Positions 44,725-54,822 of a DNA stretch of 64,000 bases are shown piece after piece. Position 1 is the stretch's first letter. Every line of letters begins with the position of its first letter. Origin of the DNA: Gemmatimonas aurantiaca T-27 (lineage in GTDB: Bacteria > Gemmatimonadota > Gemmatimonadetes > Gemmatimonadales > Gemmatimonadaceae); NCBI RefSeq assembly GCF_000010305.1, contig NC_012489.1, positions 558,001 to 622,000 on the forward strand, given 5' to 3'. Below the pieces are notes generated by a model. It saw only the letters and a list, made by a program, of their open reading frames with translations, did no database searches and was not told the origin of the DNA. The translations under genes were made by a program, and so were the position numbers.

Positions 44725-46659
44725 ATGAGCATTGAGTTGATTCTTGCGGTCATCGGAGTCGCGTTGCAGTTCACCACCATGGCGGCCGCTTGGACGCTGG
44801 GTGGTGCTGCACGATGGCGACGGGCCAGATGGTTCACTGCCGTGACGCTCACGGCGGGCATGTATTGTGTTGTCGATGTCGTGGGCGCCTTGCAGATCAT
44901 GCAGGGCATGAACCACGACTGGACCATGGGGACCAATCTGGTCCTGGCCACCGTGCATGCGGCCACGTGGCTCATTTTTGCGTTCGTCGACAACGCCGGA
45001 AGATGGCAGTCGGTCCCGCTCGCGGTGCGCAGCATCAGCATCGCGGCGGTGGCCGTCAATCTGACGCTGGTGACCACGGGACTGGCCCACGTCTTGGAGC
45101 CGGTGCGTGTCGCCTATATCCCCATGCTCCAGGCCTCAGTCCGGCGACCGGAGCTGAATGCCCTGGGGCAGGCGGCCGGCGCCCTGGCACTCCTGATGTT
45201 CGCGGGAAGCGCCTACGGTTTTCTGCGCCGGGTACGGATCGGGGAACGGGGCGCCGGTGCCATTCTGCTCGGCTTTGGTCTCTTCCTGCTCTTCACACTC
45301 GAGGAGCTGGCCGTCGCATCAGGTTGGATCGACTTCATCTACCTCGCGGATCTGGGCTACTTCAGTGTGGTGGCGCCGGTGGCTTGGCAGATGCTGAGTG
45401 GTTTCCGCGATGATGCCAATGAACTCGACCAGCTCTCTACGCACCTCACCGACGAAGTGCGTCGCCGCACCGAAGAACGCGACGACGCGCGGCGCGTGAT
45501 GCTCGAGCAGCAGCGTCTCGCATCACTGGGGCGACTGGCAGCCGGTGTGGGTCATGAGATCAACAATCCGCTGCAGTACCTGCGTTTCAATCTCGAGGAG
45601 CTGCGTGACCATCCGGCACTCCGAGACGATGAAGAAGGACGGGTGGCCGTCGACCAGGCTTTCGAAGGCGTCGATCGCATTCGTCAGGTGGTGGATGGAC
45701 TGCGCACCTACGTGCGTCCGGGTGCCGATGAGCTAGTGCCGCTCGACATCCGCGACGTCGCGCGCGCCGCGCTGCGCGTTGCCGCACCACAGTGGCGACA
45801 AGGCATCACGGTCTCCACCGAACTCGCAGATGTTCCACTCGTGAATGGTCATGAAGGCCGACTCGTGCAGGTGGCATTGAACCCCATCGTGAATGGGGCG
45901 CAGGCGATGCTCGCGCATGCGGACGCCACGCGGAAGACGCTCACGGTGGTCACGCGCACCGGCGCGGATGGATGGGCCGAGATTCTGGTGCGTGACCAGG
46001 GGCCGGGTTTCGCGCCGGAAGTGACCGCTCGCCTCGGTGAGCCGTACGTCACCACCAAAGCGGCCACCGGTGGTACCGGCCTCGGATTGTTTGTTGCGCG
46101 CGGCATCGTGGAAGCACATGGTGGCACCGTCACGTTCGCGAATCTGCCGGAGGGCGGCGCGTCGGTGCTGGTGCGTTTGCCACCCGTGAAAGTGCCCAGG
46201 CAGGGCGTGGGGGAGCGCCGGACACCACAATCCTTCCCTGTGCTGCCCAAGACCACCACGCCACTGCGTGTGCTCGTGGTGGAGGACGATCCCTCCGCGT
46301 TGCATGCGATCGAACGCGGACTCGTCAGAGAAGGGCTCGAGGTGACGTCCTATTCCCGTGCCCGCGATGCGCTGGCGTGGTTGGCCGACGCGGAGGTCGC
46401 GCGACGTGTGGATCTCGTGGTCACCGACCTCATGATGCCGGATGTCTCGGGCTCGCAGTTCGCGGCGGCATTGGCCACGGCACATCCTCGACTGCGGGAG
46501 CGACTGGTCGTGCTCACGGGTGGTGCGGCGGCCCCCGAGGAAGAAGCATTCCTGCATGAGCCCGGACTGCTCGTATTGGGCAAACCCATCACGCGGCAGG
46601 AGCTCGCCGCTCAATTGCGTGCGCGTGTGGTCGCCCCGACCAAGGGCAGCAGGGCGTAA
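44725..46659 (+). CDS. membrane hybrid histidine kinase with C-terminal receiver domain
   Basis: About 644 residues; ATG 44725 is preferred over GTG 44722 because GGGAGGGG lies just upstream. Residues 1-225 contain about seven hydrophobic helices forming the sensor. After a short coiled coil comes the HisKA H-box (LGRLAAGVGHEINNPLQY, His about 277). The ATPase domain has NGAQAML in the N-box position, DQGPGFAPE and GGTGLGLFVARG. A receiver domain follows at about 535-640 with VEDDPSA, phospho-Asp in VVTDLMMPD, and LGKP. The signal is unknown, and no output regulator gene is adjacent. Confidence 0.9.
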   Translation: MSIELILAVIGVALQFTTMAAAWTLGGAARWRRARWFTAVTLTAGMYCVVDVVGALQIMQGMNHDWTMGTNLVLATVHAATWLIFAFVDNAGRWQSVPLAVRSISIAAVAVNLTLVTTGLAHVLEPVRVAYIPMLQASVRRPELNALGQAAGALALLMFAGSAYGFLRRVRIGERGAGAILLGFGLFLLFTLEELAVASGWIDFIYLADLGYFSVVAPVAWQMLSGFRDDANELDQLSTHLTDEVRRRTEERDDARRVMLEQQRLASLGRLAAGVGHEINNPLQYLRFNLEELRDHPALRDDEEGRVAVDQAFEGVDRIRQVVDGLRTYVRPGADELVPLDIRDVARAALRVAAPQWRQGITVSTELADVPLVNGHEGRLVQVALNPIVNGAQAMLAHADATRKTLTVVTRTGADGWAEILVRDQGPGFAPEVTARLGEPYVTTKAATGGTGLGLFVARGIVEAHGGTVTFANLPEGGASVLVRLPPVKVPRQGVGERRTPQSFPVLPKTTTPLRVLVVEDDPSALHAIERGLVREGLEVTSYSRARDALAWLADAEVARRVDLVVTDLMMPDVSGSQFAAALATAHPRLRERLVVLTGGAAAPEEEAFLHEPGLLVLGKPITRQELAAQLRARVVAPTKGSRA

Positions 46660-46710
46660 ACCCTCGTGGAACTCCTCGGTGTCGCATGGCCAACGACTTC
46701 CGAGGATTCC

Positions 46711-47793
46711 ATGGCTCCTGATCACACATCGTCTCCTGCGCGCGCCGCGTGCGTCATGCGACCCCTGCTGTGGGCATTGCCCTTCATGCTCACCTTGCCG
46801 GGGGCGTTGCCCTTCAGTGCCGCCGAGGCACAGAACATTGATGTTTCGGTGCCGCGGCGTATGTCCCTGGGCACCATGTGGACCCGCTCCGCGGACCGTG
46901 CCGTACTCGGCGTGACGCTGGGAGCCGGTTCGGTGTCGGACACCGCTGGGGTGCGTCTCGAATCGGTGGATGCCAATGGACCGGCGGCAAAGGCCGGGTT
47001 ACAGGCCGGCGATGTACTGACCGAGGTGAATGGGGTATCGCTCAAGGTGGCCAGGGAGGATGCCGAAGACCTCGCCTTGACTGGACTGGCGCAGCGTCGT
47101 CTCCAGCGGGTACTGGCCAAGTCCAAGCCGGGTGACGATGTGCGTCTGCAATACCGGCGCAGCGGCACCACGAAGGCCCTCTCGTTCAAGACCGTGTCTG
47201 CGGCCGACCTCGAACGCAGCGAGGTGCGCCGTGTCTCCAGCTCCCCGCGAATGGTCGAGGATATGCGGGGCCGGATCGGCGTGACCATCGGCGGGCCCGG
47301 TACCTCGCGAGATACGCTGGGGCTCTTTATCAGTGCGGTCGCCGCCGGCGGCCCGGCTGAGCTTGCAGGCGTTTTCGAAGGCGAGCGATTGGCCGCCGTC
47401 AATGGTGTGGACGTACGGATGCCGCGCGAGGATCTCGACGACGAACAGACACGCTCGGCCCGCATCGATCGGTTTGTCCGGGAGGTGCAGAAGGTCGCGC
47501 CCGGCAGTCCGGTCTCACTCCGGGTCTATGGCAACGGGAAATACCGCGAGGTCAGTGTAAAAGCGGTCAAAGCGTCCGAATTGCCGTCCACCGGCTTCAA
47601 CTTCGAGTTTGGGGACGGAGCTGGAGATCGCCGAGTTCGCGTCATCACGCCGCCCGTGCAGGAACTCATGGATGGGGTTGGAGATGGGCTCCGCCAGCAA
47701 ATCCGGGAGCGGTTGCGAGACATGGAGGTCCGCACGCCGACCCCCTCTGGGACGGTTCGTGTGATCACACGGCGTTCCTCCTCCGCCCTCTGA
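46711..47793 (+). CDS. secreted two-PDZ-domain protein
   Basis: About 360 residues from ATG 46711, preceded by GAGGA; a GTG at 46666 is a weaker alternative. A signal peptide (LLWALPFMLTLPGALPF...AEAQ) is followed by two PDZ domains: VRLESVDANGPAAKAGLQAGDVLTEVNG and FISAVAAGGPAELAGVFEGERLAAVNG. No protease triad or other catalytic domain is present, unlike HtrA. It is likely a periplasmic scaffold or chaperone-like protein; the partner is unknown. It follows the sensor kinase by about 50 bases and could share its transcript. Confidence 0.83.
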   Translation: MAPDHTSSPARAACVMRPLLWALPFMLTLPGALPFSAAEAQNIDVSVPRRMSLGTMWTRSADRAVLGVTLGAGSVSDTAGVRLESVDANGPAAKAGLQAGDVLTEVNGVSLKVAREDAEDLALTGLAQRRLQRVLAKSKPGDDVRLQYRRSGTTKALSFKTVSAADLERSEVRRVSSSPRMVEDMRGRIGVTIGGPGTSRDTLGLFISAVAAGGPAELAGVFEGERLAAVNGVDVRMPREDLDDEQTRSARIDRFVREVQKVAPGSPVSLRVYGNGKYREVSVKAVKASELPSTGFNFEFGDGAGDRRVRVITPPVQELMDGVGDGLRQQIRERLRDMEVRTPTPSGTVRVITRRSSSAL

Positions 47794-47896
47794 ATAGCGC
47801 CGCTGGGACCATTTCCCCCGGTTTCCACACGGTTCGTCACAGCGATACAACGCTGGGTGGCTTCCTGACGTTATCTTGGCGGATTCCCCTGAACGG

Positions 47897-47919
47897 TGCC
47901 CCGGCTCGATGCCGGGGCA
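47897..47919 (+). other. short hairpin before the RND pump operon
   Basis: A 9-bp stem, TGCCCCGGC at 47897-47905 with its complement at 47911-47919, encloses a 5-base loop about 30 bases before the adaptor start at 47952. No T-tract follows. It could sequester translation signals or terminate readthrough from the PDZ gene. Confidence 0.4.
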
Positions 47920-47951
47920 TCGTGCCCTCAGACCCGCCGTTCGCACCGCGA

Positions 47952-49214
47952 ATGCCAGCCATTGCAACGCCGACGCCTGCGCGTCGGTTTTTCATACAGC
48001 CCGCTCTCCCTCCTCGCGCGGCGTTTCTTCTCCTCATGGCGCTCGGCGCCTGCAAGGAGCAAGTGCGTCCGCAGCGCCCGACGCCCACCGTTTCGGTAGA
48101 ACCGGCAGCGAAGGGGGCGCTTCCTTATATCGTCGTTGCCAACGGCCAGGTCGAGCCGAACCGCACCGTCGCTGTGCAGTCGCTCGTGTCCGGTCAGTTG
48201 ACACGTATCGCGATCGCTGAAGGCGATGAAGTCTCGCAAGGACAGGTGTTGTTCGAGATCGATCCTCGGCCTTTCCGCGCGGAACTGCAGCGGGTGCAAG
48301 CCACCCTGGCACGCGACGAGGCGACCTTGGTGCGTGCACGTGCCGACTCGGCGCGCTTTGCAGCACTCGCCAGCGACGGGTACGTCACGAAGCAGCAGCT
48401 CGATCAGGCCTTCGCTGAAGTGTCGGCGCTGTCCGCCACCGTGTCTGCCAACCGCGCCTCGCTCGATCGGGCACGATTCGATCTCGAAAACACCGTGGTC
48501 AAGGCGCCGATTTCCGGTCGCACCGGCCAGTTGTTGTTCCGCGCCGGCGCGCTCGTGCGCGCTTCCACCGACCAGCTCGTGACAATCAATGAGCTGCGTC
48601 CGGTGTTGGTGCGTTTCCCCGTGCCTGAAAAGGACTTCGAGGAGATGCGTCGCCGCGCGGGTGTCGACAAGCCGTTGGCGGTGAAGGTCACGCCCAATGG
48701 CGCCGACACGACCAAGTCGATCAAGGCCACTCTGACGTTTGTCGACAATCAGGTCGATCGCACCACCGGCTCGGTGCTGCTCAAGGCGCGCGTGCCCAAT
48801 GAAGATCGCGCGCTGTGGCCCGGTCAGTTCGTGAGCGTCGGTCTGCAACTCGATGTCGAGCAGAACGTGATCACCGTGCCGTCCATTGCGGTGGTGACCA
48901 CGGGCACGACGTCGTTTGTGTATGTGATGGAAGACGGCAAGGCGAAGCGCACGGTGGTGAAGCCGGGCCGCCTCGCCGGTTCGCTCATTCGTGTGGACAG
49001 TGGCCTGGTAGGTGGTGAGCAAGTCATCATCGAAGGGCAGACGCGCTTGTCCGATGGTGCGTCGGTGCGCCTGCGTGGCGAAGAAGGTGATCGCCCACGC
49101 AAGGCCGATTCCGGCGGTGGACAGCGTGGTGGTAACGGTGGTGCCGGCAGCGCGGCCAATTCGCCGCGGGGCAATGGCGGGCAGTCCGGAGGCCAGGGAG
49201 GCCAGGCGCGATGA
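47952..49214 (+). CDS. RND efflux periplasmic adaptor (membrane fusion) lipoprotein
   Basis: 420 residues from ATG 47952; a GTG at 47922 is possible. The lipobox is LGAC. The family layout is intact: lipoyl half-motif ANGQVEPNRTVAVQSLVSGQLTRIAI, alpha-hairpin at about 95-160, second lipoyl half VKAPISGRTGQLLFRAGALV, then beta-barrel and membrane-proximal domains. The C-terminal 50 residues are Gly/Ser/Gln-rich (GGQRGGNGGAGSAAN) and probably disordered. It connects the pump encoded next (ATGA overlap) to an outer-membrane TolC; no TolC gene is in this operon. Confidence 0.93.
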   Translation: MPAIATPTPARRFFIQPALPPRAAFLLLMALGACKEQVRPQRPTPTVSVEPAAKGALPYIVVANGQVEPNRTVAVQSLVSGQLTRIAIAEGDEVSQGQVLFEIDPRPFRAELQRVQATLARDEATLVRARADSARFAALASDGYVTKQQLDQAFAEVSALSATVSANRASLDRARFDLENTVVKAPISGRTGQLLFRAGALVRASTDQLVTINELRPVLVRFPVPEKDFEEMRRRAGVDKPLAVKVTPNGADTTKSIKATLTFVDNQVDRTTGSVLLKARVPNEDRALWPGQFVSVGLQLDVEQNVITVPSIAVVTTGTTSFVYVMEDGKAKRTVVKPGRLAGSLIRVDSGLVGGEQVIIEGQTRLSDGASVRLRGEEGDRPRKADSGGGQRGGNGGAGSAANSPRGNGGQSGGQGGQAR

Positions 49215-52200
49215 GCGACGAACGGCAGCAGCAGAACGACGGGGCCGGTGAGCCGGTCGAAGGCATGAACATCAGCGAGATCTGGATCCGGCGACCCGTC
49301 ATGACGACGCTCGTCATGTCCGCCATCCTGATCTTCGGTGTGCTCGCGTATCAGAGGCTGCCGGTCAGCGATCTGCCCACGATCGACTACCCCACGATCA
49401 CCGTCTCGGCCAACCTGCCCGGCGCAAGCCCGGAAGTCATGGCGGCGTCGGTGGCGACACCTCTCGAGCAGCAGTTCGCGACGATTTCCGGCATCGACAA
49501 CATCACGTCGGGAAGCTCGCAGGGCAGCACCAATGTCACGATCCAGTTCAATCTCGATCGCGACATCGACAAGGCGGCTGCCGACGTACAGTCGGGCATT
49601 TCCAAGGCGCTGCGTCAGTTGCCGCAGGGGATCAACCCGCCCTCGTACAACAAGGCCAACGCGGCCGACGCGCCGATCATGATGTATTCGCTCAACTCCG
49701 ACGTGCTTTCGCGCACGGAGCTGAACGAATACGCCGAGACATTCATTGCGCAGCGCTTGAGCACCATCACCGGTGTGGCGCAGGTGCAGGTGTTCGGTTC
49801 GGCCAAGTACGCCGTGCGCGTGCAGCTCGACCCGAGCGCACTCGCGCAGCGTGGTATCGGCATCGACGAAGTACAGTCGGCCATCAACTCGGGCAACTCG
49901 AACTCACCGGCCGGCGTGCTGATGGGTCCGAACCAGTCGTTCACGCTGCAGGCCACCGGTCAGCTCAAGAACGCGGCGGAGTTCCGCGCGCTGGTCGTCG
50001 CCTATCGCAACGGTACGCCCGTGCGACTCGGCGATCTGGGCAACGTGTTCGACGGTCTGCAGAACATGCGTGGCATGAGCGAGCTCAATGGTCGCTCGAA
50101 TATCTCGCTCGCCATCATCCGCCAGCCCGGTGCCAATACCGTGGGCACGGCGAAGGGTGTCGATGCGGCCATGCAGGAGATGCTGCCGCAGTTGCCGCCC
50201 AGTGTGCAGGTCGAAACCATCTTCAACCGCGCCGAGAGCATCGAACACTCGGTGTGGGACGTGCAGTTCACGCTGCTGCTGACGGTGGCGCTGGTCGTGA
50301 TGGTGATCTTCCTGTTCCTGCGCAACATGCGCGCGACCATCATCCCGTCGCTGGCGCTGCCGTTCTCGATCATCGGCACCTGTATCGTGATGTACGCGCT
50401 GGGTTTCAGTTTGAACAACCTGACGCTCATGGCGCTCACCCTCGCCGTCGGCTTCGTGGTCGACGACGCCATCGTGATGCTCGAGAACATCGTGCGTCAC
50501 ATGGAAATGGGGAAAGGTCCCATACGCGCGGCGCTCGATGGCTCACGAGAAATCAGCTTCACGATTCTCTCGATGACGCTGTCCCTGGTGGCGGTGTTCA
50601 TCCCGCTGCTGTTCATGCCGGGCCTGGTGGGCCGCCTGTTCCGTGAGTTCGCGGTGACGATCGGCGTGGCCATCCTCGTGTCCGGCTTCGTGTCGCTCAC
50701 GTTGACGCCCATGCTGGCCGCCAAGTTCCTCAAGGGCGGCGAAGGTCATGCGGCCACCGAAGGCAAGTGGCGCTCGGTGGAGCGCCTCTACCAGGGCACG
50801 GAAAAGTTGTACGTCGATTCACTGAACTGGGTGATGCGGCACCGTCCGCTCACCATGTTGTTCAGCGCGCTGACGCTGGCCGCCACGGTGGTGCTGTTCG
50901 TCATCATTCCGAAGGGCTTCCTGCCGTCTGAAGATACCGGTCGTCTGCAGGGCTCCGTGGAAGGACCGGAAGGCATCGGGTATGACGCGCTGGCGGCGAA
51001 GGTGCGTGAAGTGGGTGCCATTCTCACCAACAATCCCAACGTGAAGTTCGCGTTGATGTCGGTGGGTGGCGGTGGTGGTGGTGGCAGCAACAGCGGCCGT
51101 ATCCAGCTCACCCTCGTCGATCGCGCTCAGCGCAAGCACGTGGACGAAGTGATGCGTGAACTCACGCGCGCCACGTCCGGTGTTCCGGGGGTGCAGGTGT
51201 TCTTCCGCAACCCGCCACCGATCAACATCGGTGGACGTCGCGGCAACAGCGCCTACTCCGTCTCGCTGCAGGGCTCCGATATCGCCGAGTTGTACACGGC
51301 GGCGCGCGCCCTCGACCAGCGCATGCGTGAACTGCCTGGACTCGAAAACGTGTCCAGCGACCTGCAGGTGGGCAATCCGCAGGTGTCCGTCACGATCGAT
51401 CGTGAACGTGCTTCGGCGCTCGGTGTGACGGCCAGCCAGATCGAAAACGCCATGTACAACGCCTACGGGCAGCGTCAGGTGTCCACGATCTACACGCAAG
51501 TCAATCAGTATCAGGTCATCCTCGAGTTGCTGCCGGAATTCCAACGTGATCCGGCGTCACTCAGCCAGTTGTTCATCCGCTCCAACACCGGCAATCAGGT
51601 ACCGCTTGGTGCAGTGGCAACCTTCACCAAGGGTGTCGGGCCGCAGTCGGTGCAGCACAACGGTCAGCAGCCCGCTGTATCGATCTCGTTCAATACGCGA
51701 CCGGACGTAGCGCTGGGTGATGCCGTGAATGCGGTGCAGCAGGAAGCGGCGGCCGTGTTGCCGACGGGTGTGACGGCGGTGCTGTCCGGTGACACGCAGG
51801 CCTTCGCGCAAGCACAGAGTGGTCTGTTGGCACTGCTGGTGGTCGCGATCTTCGTCATCTATGTGGTGCTGGGCATCCTGTACGAGAGCTTCATCCATCC
51901 GCTGACGATTCTCTCTGGCTTGCCGTTCGCAGCCGTGGGTGCCTTGGCGACACTGATGCTGTTCGGCAAGGACTTGAGCGTCTACGCCTATGTCGGTGTG
52001 ATCATGCTCATCGGTCTCGTGAAGAAGAACGCGATCATGATGATCGACTTCGCGATCGAGGCCGAGCGCAAGGAAGGGATGAATCCTACCGACGCCATCC
52101 TCGAGGCGGCGCGTGTGCGATTCCGCCCGATCACGATGACCACGATGGCGGCGCTCATGGGTACACTGCCGATCGCCATCGGCTATGGCGCCGGTGCCGA

Positions 52201-52378
52201 GTCGCGTCAGCCGCTCGGACTCGCAGTGGTGGGCGGCTTGGCGTTCTCGCAGCTCATCACGCTGTATGTGACGCCGGTGGTGTACACCTATCTCGATGCC
52301 TTCGTGAAGCGCCGGGAAGCGCGTCGTAAGCGTGCGACCTCTTCCACGCTGGAGCCGGCGACGGTGGCGGGGGATTGA
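49211..52378 (+). CDS. RND multidrug efflux pump, inner-membrane permease (AcrB/MdtB-like)
   Basis: 1055 residues with twelve membrane helices and two large periplasmic loops. The N-terminus is MNISEIWIRRPVMTTLVMSAI after an 18-residue polar extension. The proton-relay pair is in GFVVDDAIVMLENIVRHME (helix 4). The sequence GGGGGGGSNSG in the second loop is a short Gly run. It belongs to the HAE1 class that exports hydrophobic drugs or bile-like compounds. Its start overlaps the adaptor stop. No local regulator gene is seen. Confidence 0.95.
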   Translation: MSDERQQQNDGAGEPVEGMNISEIWIRRPVMTTLVMSAILIFGVLAYQRLPVSDLPTIDYPTITVSANLPGASPEVMAASVATPLEQQFATISGIDNITSGSSQGSTNVTIQFNLDRDIDKAAADVQSGISKALRQLPQGINPPSYNKANAADAPIMMYSLNSDVLSRTELNEYAETFIAQRLSTITGVAQVQVFGSAKYAVRVQLDPSALAQRGIGIDEVQSAINSGNSNSPAGVLMGPNQSFTLQATGQLKNAAEFRALVVAYRNGTPVRLGDLGNVFDGLQNMRGMSELNGRSNISLAIIRQPGANTVGTAKGVDAAMQEMLPQLPPSVQVETIFNRAESIEHSVWDVQFTLLLTVALVVMVIFLFLRNMRATIIPSLALPFSIIGTCIVMYALGFSLNNLTLMALTLAVGFVVDDAIVMLENIVRHMEMGKGPIRAALDGSREISFTILSMTLSLVAVFIPLLFMPGLVGRLFREFAVTIGVAILVSGFVSLTLTPMLAAKFLKGGEGHAATEGKWRSVERLYQGTEKLYVDSLNWVMRHRPLTMLFSALTLAATVVLFVIIPKGFLPSEDTGRLQGSVEGPEGIGYDALAAKVREVGAILTNNPNVKFALMSVGGGGGGGSNSGRIQLTLVDRAQRKHVDEVMRELTRATSGVPGVQVFFRNPPPINIGGRRGNSAYSVSLQGSDIAELYTAARALDQRMRELPGLENVSSDLQVGNPQVSVTIDRERASALGVTASQIENAMYNAYGQRQVSTIYTQVNQYQVILELLPEFQRDPASLSQLFIRSNTGNQVPLGAVATFTKGVGPQSVQHNGQQPAVSISFNTRPDVALGDAVNAVQQEAAAVLPTGVTAVLSGDTQAFAQAQSGLLALLVVAIFVIYVVLGILYESFIHPLTILSGLPFAAVGALATLMLFGKDLSVYAYVGVIMLIGLVKKNAIMMIDFAIEAERKEGMNPTDAILEAARVRFRPITMTTMAALMGTLPIAIGYGAGAESRQPLGLAVVGGLAFSQLITLYVTPVVYTYLDAFVKRREARRKRATSSTLEPATVAGD

Positions 52379-52399
52379 GGTAGGCGCTTCGCGCTTTTG

Positions 52400-52506
52400 T
52401 ATCTAGAGGAATCAGGGGGAAAGTTGGAGAGGGAGCAGATCGATAGGACTGACGCAGTCCTGTAAATCTGCTCCCTCTCCAACTTTCCCCCTGATTCCTC
52501 TAGATA
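52400..52506. repeat. 41-bp perfect inverted repeat between convergent genes
   Basis: Arms 52400-52440 and 52466-52506 are perfectly complementary over 41 bp (starting TATCTAGAGGAATCAGGGGG). The 25-base loop contains its own 6-bp hairpin (AGGACT / AGTCCT at 52445-52461). It sits between the RND pump stop (52378) and the kup stop (52538) and could end transcription from both sides. The arm is much longer and more perfect than a normal terminator, suggesting a mobile palindromic element or recent arm homogenisation. Confidence 0.92.
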
Positions 52507-52537
52507 TCCATGACGCCGTGGCGCCCAAAGCCAGTCG

Positions 52538-54667
52538 TTAGAACTCGATCTGCGTCCCCAGCTCCACCACACGATTCGGCGGGATATTGAAGAAGTCCGT
52601 CGCCGATCGTGCATTCCGCGCCATGATCGAGAACACGATCTTGCGCCACTTCGACAGGGTGATCTTGTCTCCCGGCTTGGCCGGGATCGGAATGAGTCGC
52701 TCGCGCCCGAGGAAGTAGCTCGTCTCCATCGGCTTGCAGCGAATGCCCATCTGATCCACCACCTCGAGGATCTGAGGCACGTTTGGCGTCTGCATGAATC
52801 CGTATGACGCGATCACACGCCAGAACCCATGACCGAGTGGCAAGACGCGCACGCGCTCCGAGGCACTGGTCTCCGGAATGTCGGCCGTCTTCACCGACAC
52901 CAGCAGTACCCGCTCGTGCAGCACCTTGTTGTGCTTGAGATGGTGCAACAGCACCGGCGGCACGCCATCATCATTGCCCGTCATGAACACGGCCGTGCCG
53001 GGCACCCGATGGACCTTCGACTGCGCCACACCATCGAGGAAGAGCGTGATGGGCATCGTGCCTTCCGCGAGGCGCTGCATGAGCAGCGCACGTCCGCGCT
53101 TCCAGGTGAGCATCAGGACAAACAAGACCACACCCAGGACCATCGGTACCCAGCCGCCGTGTGCCAGCTTCACCACGTTGGCGGAGAAGAACACCAGGTC
53201 CACGGAAAGGAACAACATCGCCAGCAGGATCGCTTGCCACGGCTTCCAACGGAAACGGATGCGGGCGACGAGGTAGAACAGCACGCTGGTGATCAGCATC
53301 GTGCCTGTCACCGCAATGCCGTAGGCCGCGCCCAGTGCCGAGGTGTTCTTGAACGCCACCACGATGATGAGACATCCCACCGCGATGAACCAGTTCACTT
53401 CCGGGATGTAGATCTGCCCCTCTTCCTTCTGCGACGTGTGCTTGATCTCGAGTCGCGGGATGAAACCGAGGGCGATGCCCTGTCGCGTAACCGAAAACGC
53501 ACCAGAGATCATCGCCTGTGATGCAACGACGGCGGCGAGTGTCGCCAACACCAGCAACGGGAGCAGCAGCGCGCGCGGCGCGAGCATGAAGAACGGATTC
53601 TCGGCCGCTTCCGGCAGGCGTACGAGCAAGGCGCCCTGTCCGAAGTAGTTGAGCAGCAGCGCGGGGAACACCATGACCAGCCACGCAATGCTGATCGGAC
53701 GACGCCCGAAGTGGCCCATGTCGGCGTACAGCGCTTCGCCGCCGGTGATCACCAGCACCACGGAGCCGAGAACAAAAAACGCGAGTTTCTCGTGAGCCTG
53801 TACGAAGTGCACCGCATACATCGGATTCACCGCGGCGAGAATCCAGGGCGAATGCACAATCTCGACGAGGCCCAGCGTGGCGATGACCACGAACCAGATG
53901 ACCATGATCGGGGCGAAGGCCTTACCGATCAGATCGGTGCCATAGCGCTGCACGACAAAAAGTGCCGTGAGGATGACCACCGAGAATGGGACGATGTAGT
54001 GCGCGAGTTGTGGGAAGGCGACTTCAAGTCCTTCCATGGCCCCCAACACCGTCATGGCTGGCGTGATGATGCCGTCTCCGTACAACAGCGCGGTGCCGAA
54101 CAAGGCCAGGGCCACAAAGATGCCGCCCTTGGCAAAACTCTGCGGTGTGCCGCGCGGGAAAATCAGCGCGAGCAGTGCGAAGGTGCCGCCTTCGCCACGG
54201 TTGTCGGCGCGCAGGACGTATCCCACGTACTTCACGGTCACGACCAGCGTCAGCGCCCACACGATCATGGAGAGAATCCCGAACACGTTCTCTCGAGTGG
54301 GCTCCAACCCGTAGAGCGGACTGAAACACTCCTTGATGGAGTAGAGTGGGCTGGTGCCGATGTCGCCGTAGACCACGCCGAGCGCGGTCAGGGTGAGCAC
54401 GGCGAGCCGCTTGCCGGTGGGGTGCTCGTCGCGATGGGAGCTGGTGACCGTCGCGGCGGGGAACATGCCCGTACTGGAGCGGAACTCCGAGCCAGGGGCC
54501 GCCGACATGGCGTTCACGGGCCCTGGATCGGGAACCGGGCCGGTGGGGTGGCGTAGCGGCTCGGAGGAGCGTGTACTCGGCTCGTCCGCGGGCTTCGCGT
54601 CGGTGCTGCTGTCTGTTTGTGCTCCGGCTTCAGGCTGAGAAGACGGAGGTTCTTGGTTGTCGGTCAT
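52538..54667 (-). CDS. kup: Kup-family potassium transporter
   Basis: 709 residues. A Pro/Ser/Thr-rich hydrophilic N-terminus of about 85 residues precedes the diagnostic ALGVVYGDIGTSPLYSIKECF. About twelve helices follow, with GGEALYADMGHFGRRPI and NYFGQGALLVR as conserved family segments. A C-terminal cytoplasmic domain ends in RVVELGTQIEF. It imports K+ by proton symport. The N-terminal extension is longer than in E. coli Kup and likely disordered. Confidence 0.95.
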   Translation of the reverse strand: MTDNQEPPSSQPEAGAQTDSSTDAKPADEPSTRSSEPLRHPTGPVPDPGPVNAMSAAPGSEFRSSTGMFPAATVTSSHRDEHPTGKRLAVLTLTALGVVYGDIGTSPLYSIKECFSPLYGLEPTRENVFGILSMIVWALTLVVTVKYVGYVLRADNRGEGGTFALLALIFPRGTPQSFAKGGIFVALALFGTALLYGDGIITPAMTVLGAMEGLEVAFPQLAHYIVPFSVVILTALFVVQRYGTDLIGKAFAPIMVIWFVVIATLGLVEIVHSPWILAAVNPMYAVHFVQAHEKLAFFVLGSVVLVITGGEALYADMGHFGRRPISIAWLVMVFPALLLNYFGQGALLVRLPEAAENPFFMLAPRALLLPLLVLATLAAVVASQAMISGAFSVTRQGIALGFIPRLEIKHTSQKEEGQIYIPEVNWFIAVGCLIIVVAFKNTSALGAAYGIAVTGTMLITSVLFYLVARIRFRWKPWQAILLAMLFLSVDLVFFSANVVKLAHGGWVPMVLGVVLFVLMLTWKRGRALLMQRLAEGTMPITLFLDGVAQSKVHRVPGTAVFMTGNDDGVPPVLLHHLKHNKVLHERVLLVSVKTADIPETSASERVRVLPLGHGFWRVIASYGFMQTPNVPQILEVVDQMGIRCKPMETSYFLGRERLIPIPAKPGDKITLSKWRKIVFSIMARNARSATDFFNIPPNRVVELGTQIEF

Positions 54668-54751
54668 TGGGTGTGGTAGGACTCGACAGAATGTAATCGG
54701 GATGTGCGTTGCCTAACACTGAGCCAATAGGCGCATCTGAACTGCGAACGC

Positions 54752-54789
54752 AAAAACCCCACACCTCCCGCGGAGCGGGCGTGTGGGGT
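54752..54789 (-). terminator. rho-independent terminator after the tolC operon
   Basis: On the minus strand ACCCCACAC and its complement GTGTGGGGT form a 9-bp stem (extended by a GC-rich inner part), followed by TTTTTG. It lies 34 bases past the TolC stop at 54823 and before the kup promoter region. Confidence 0.87.
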
Positions 54790-54822
54790 CGATGGGCCAA
54801 CGTCAGAAGAATGCCCCGACGG

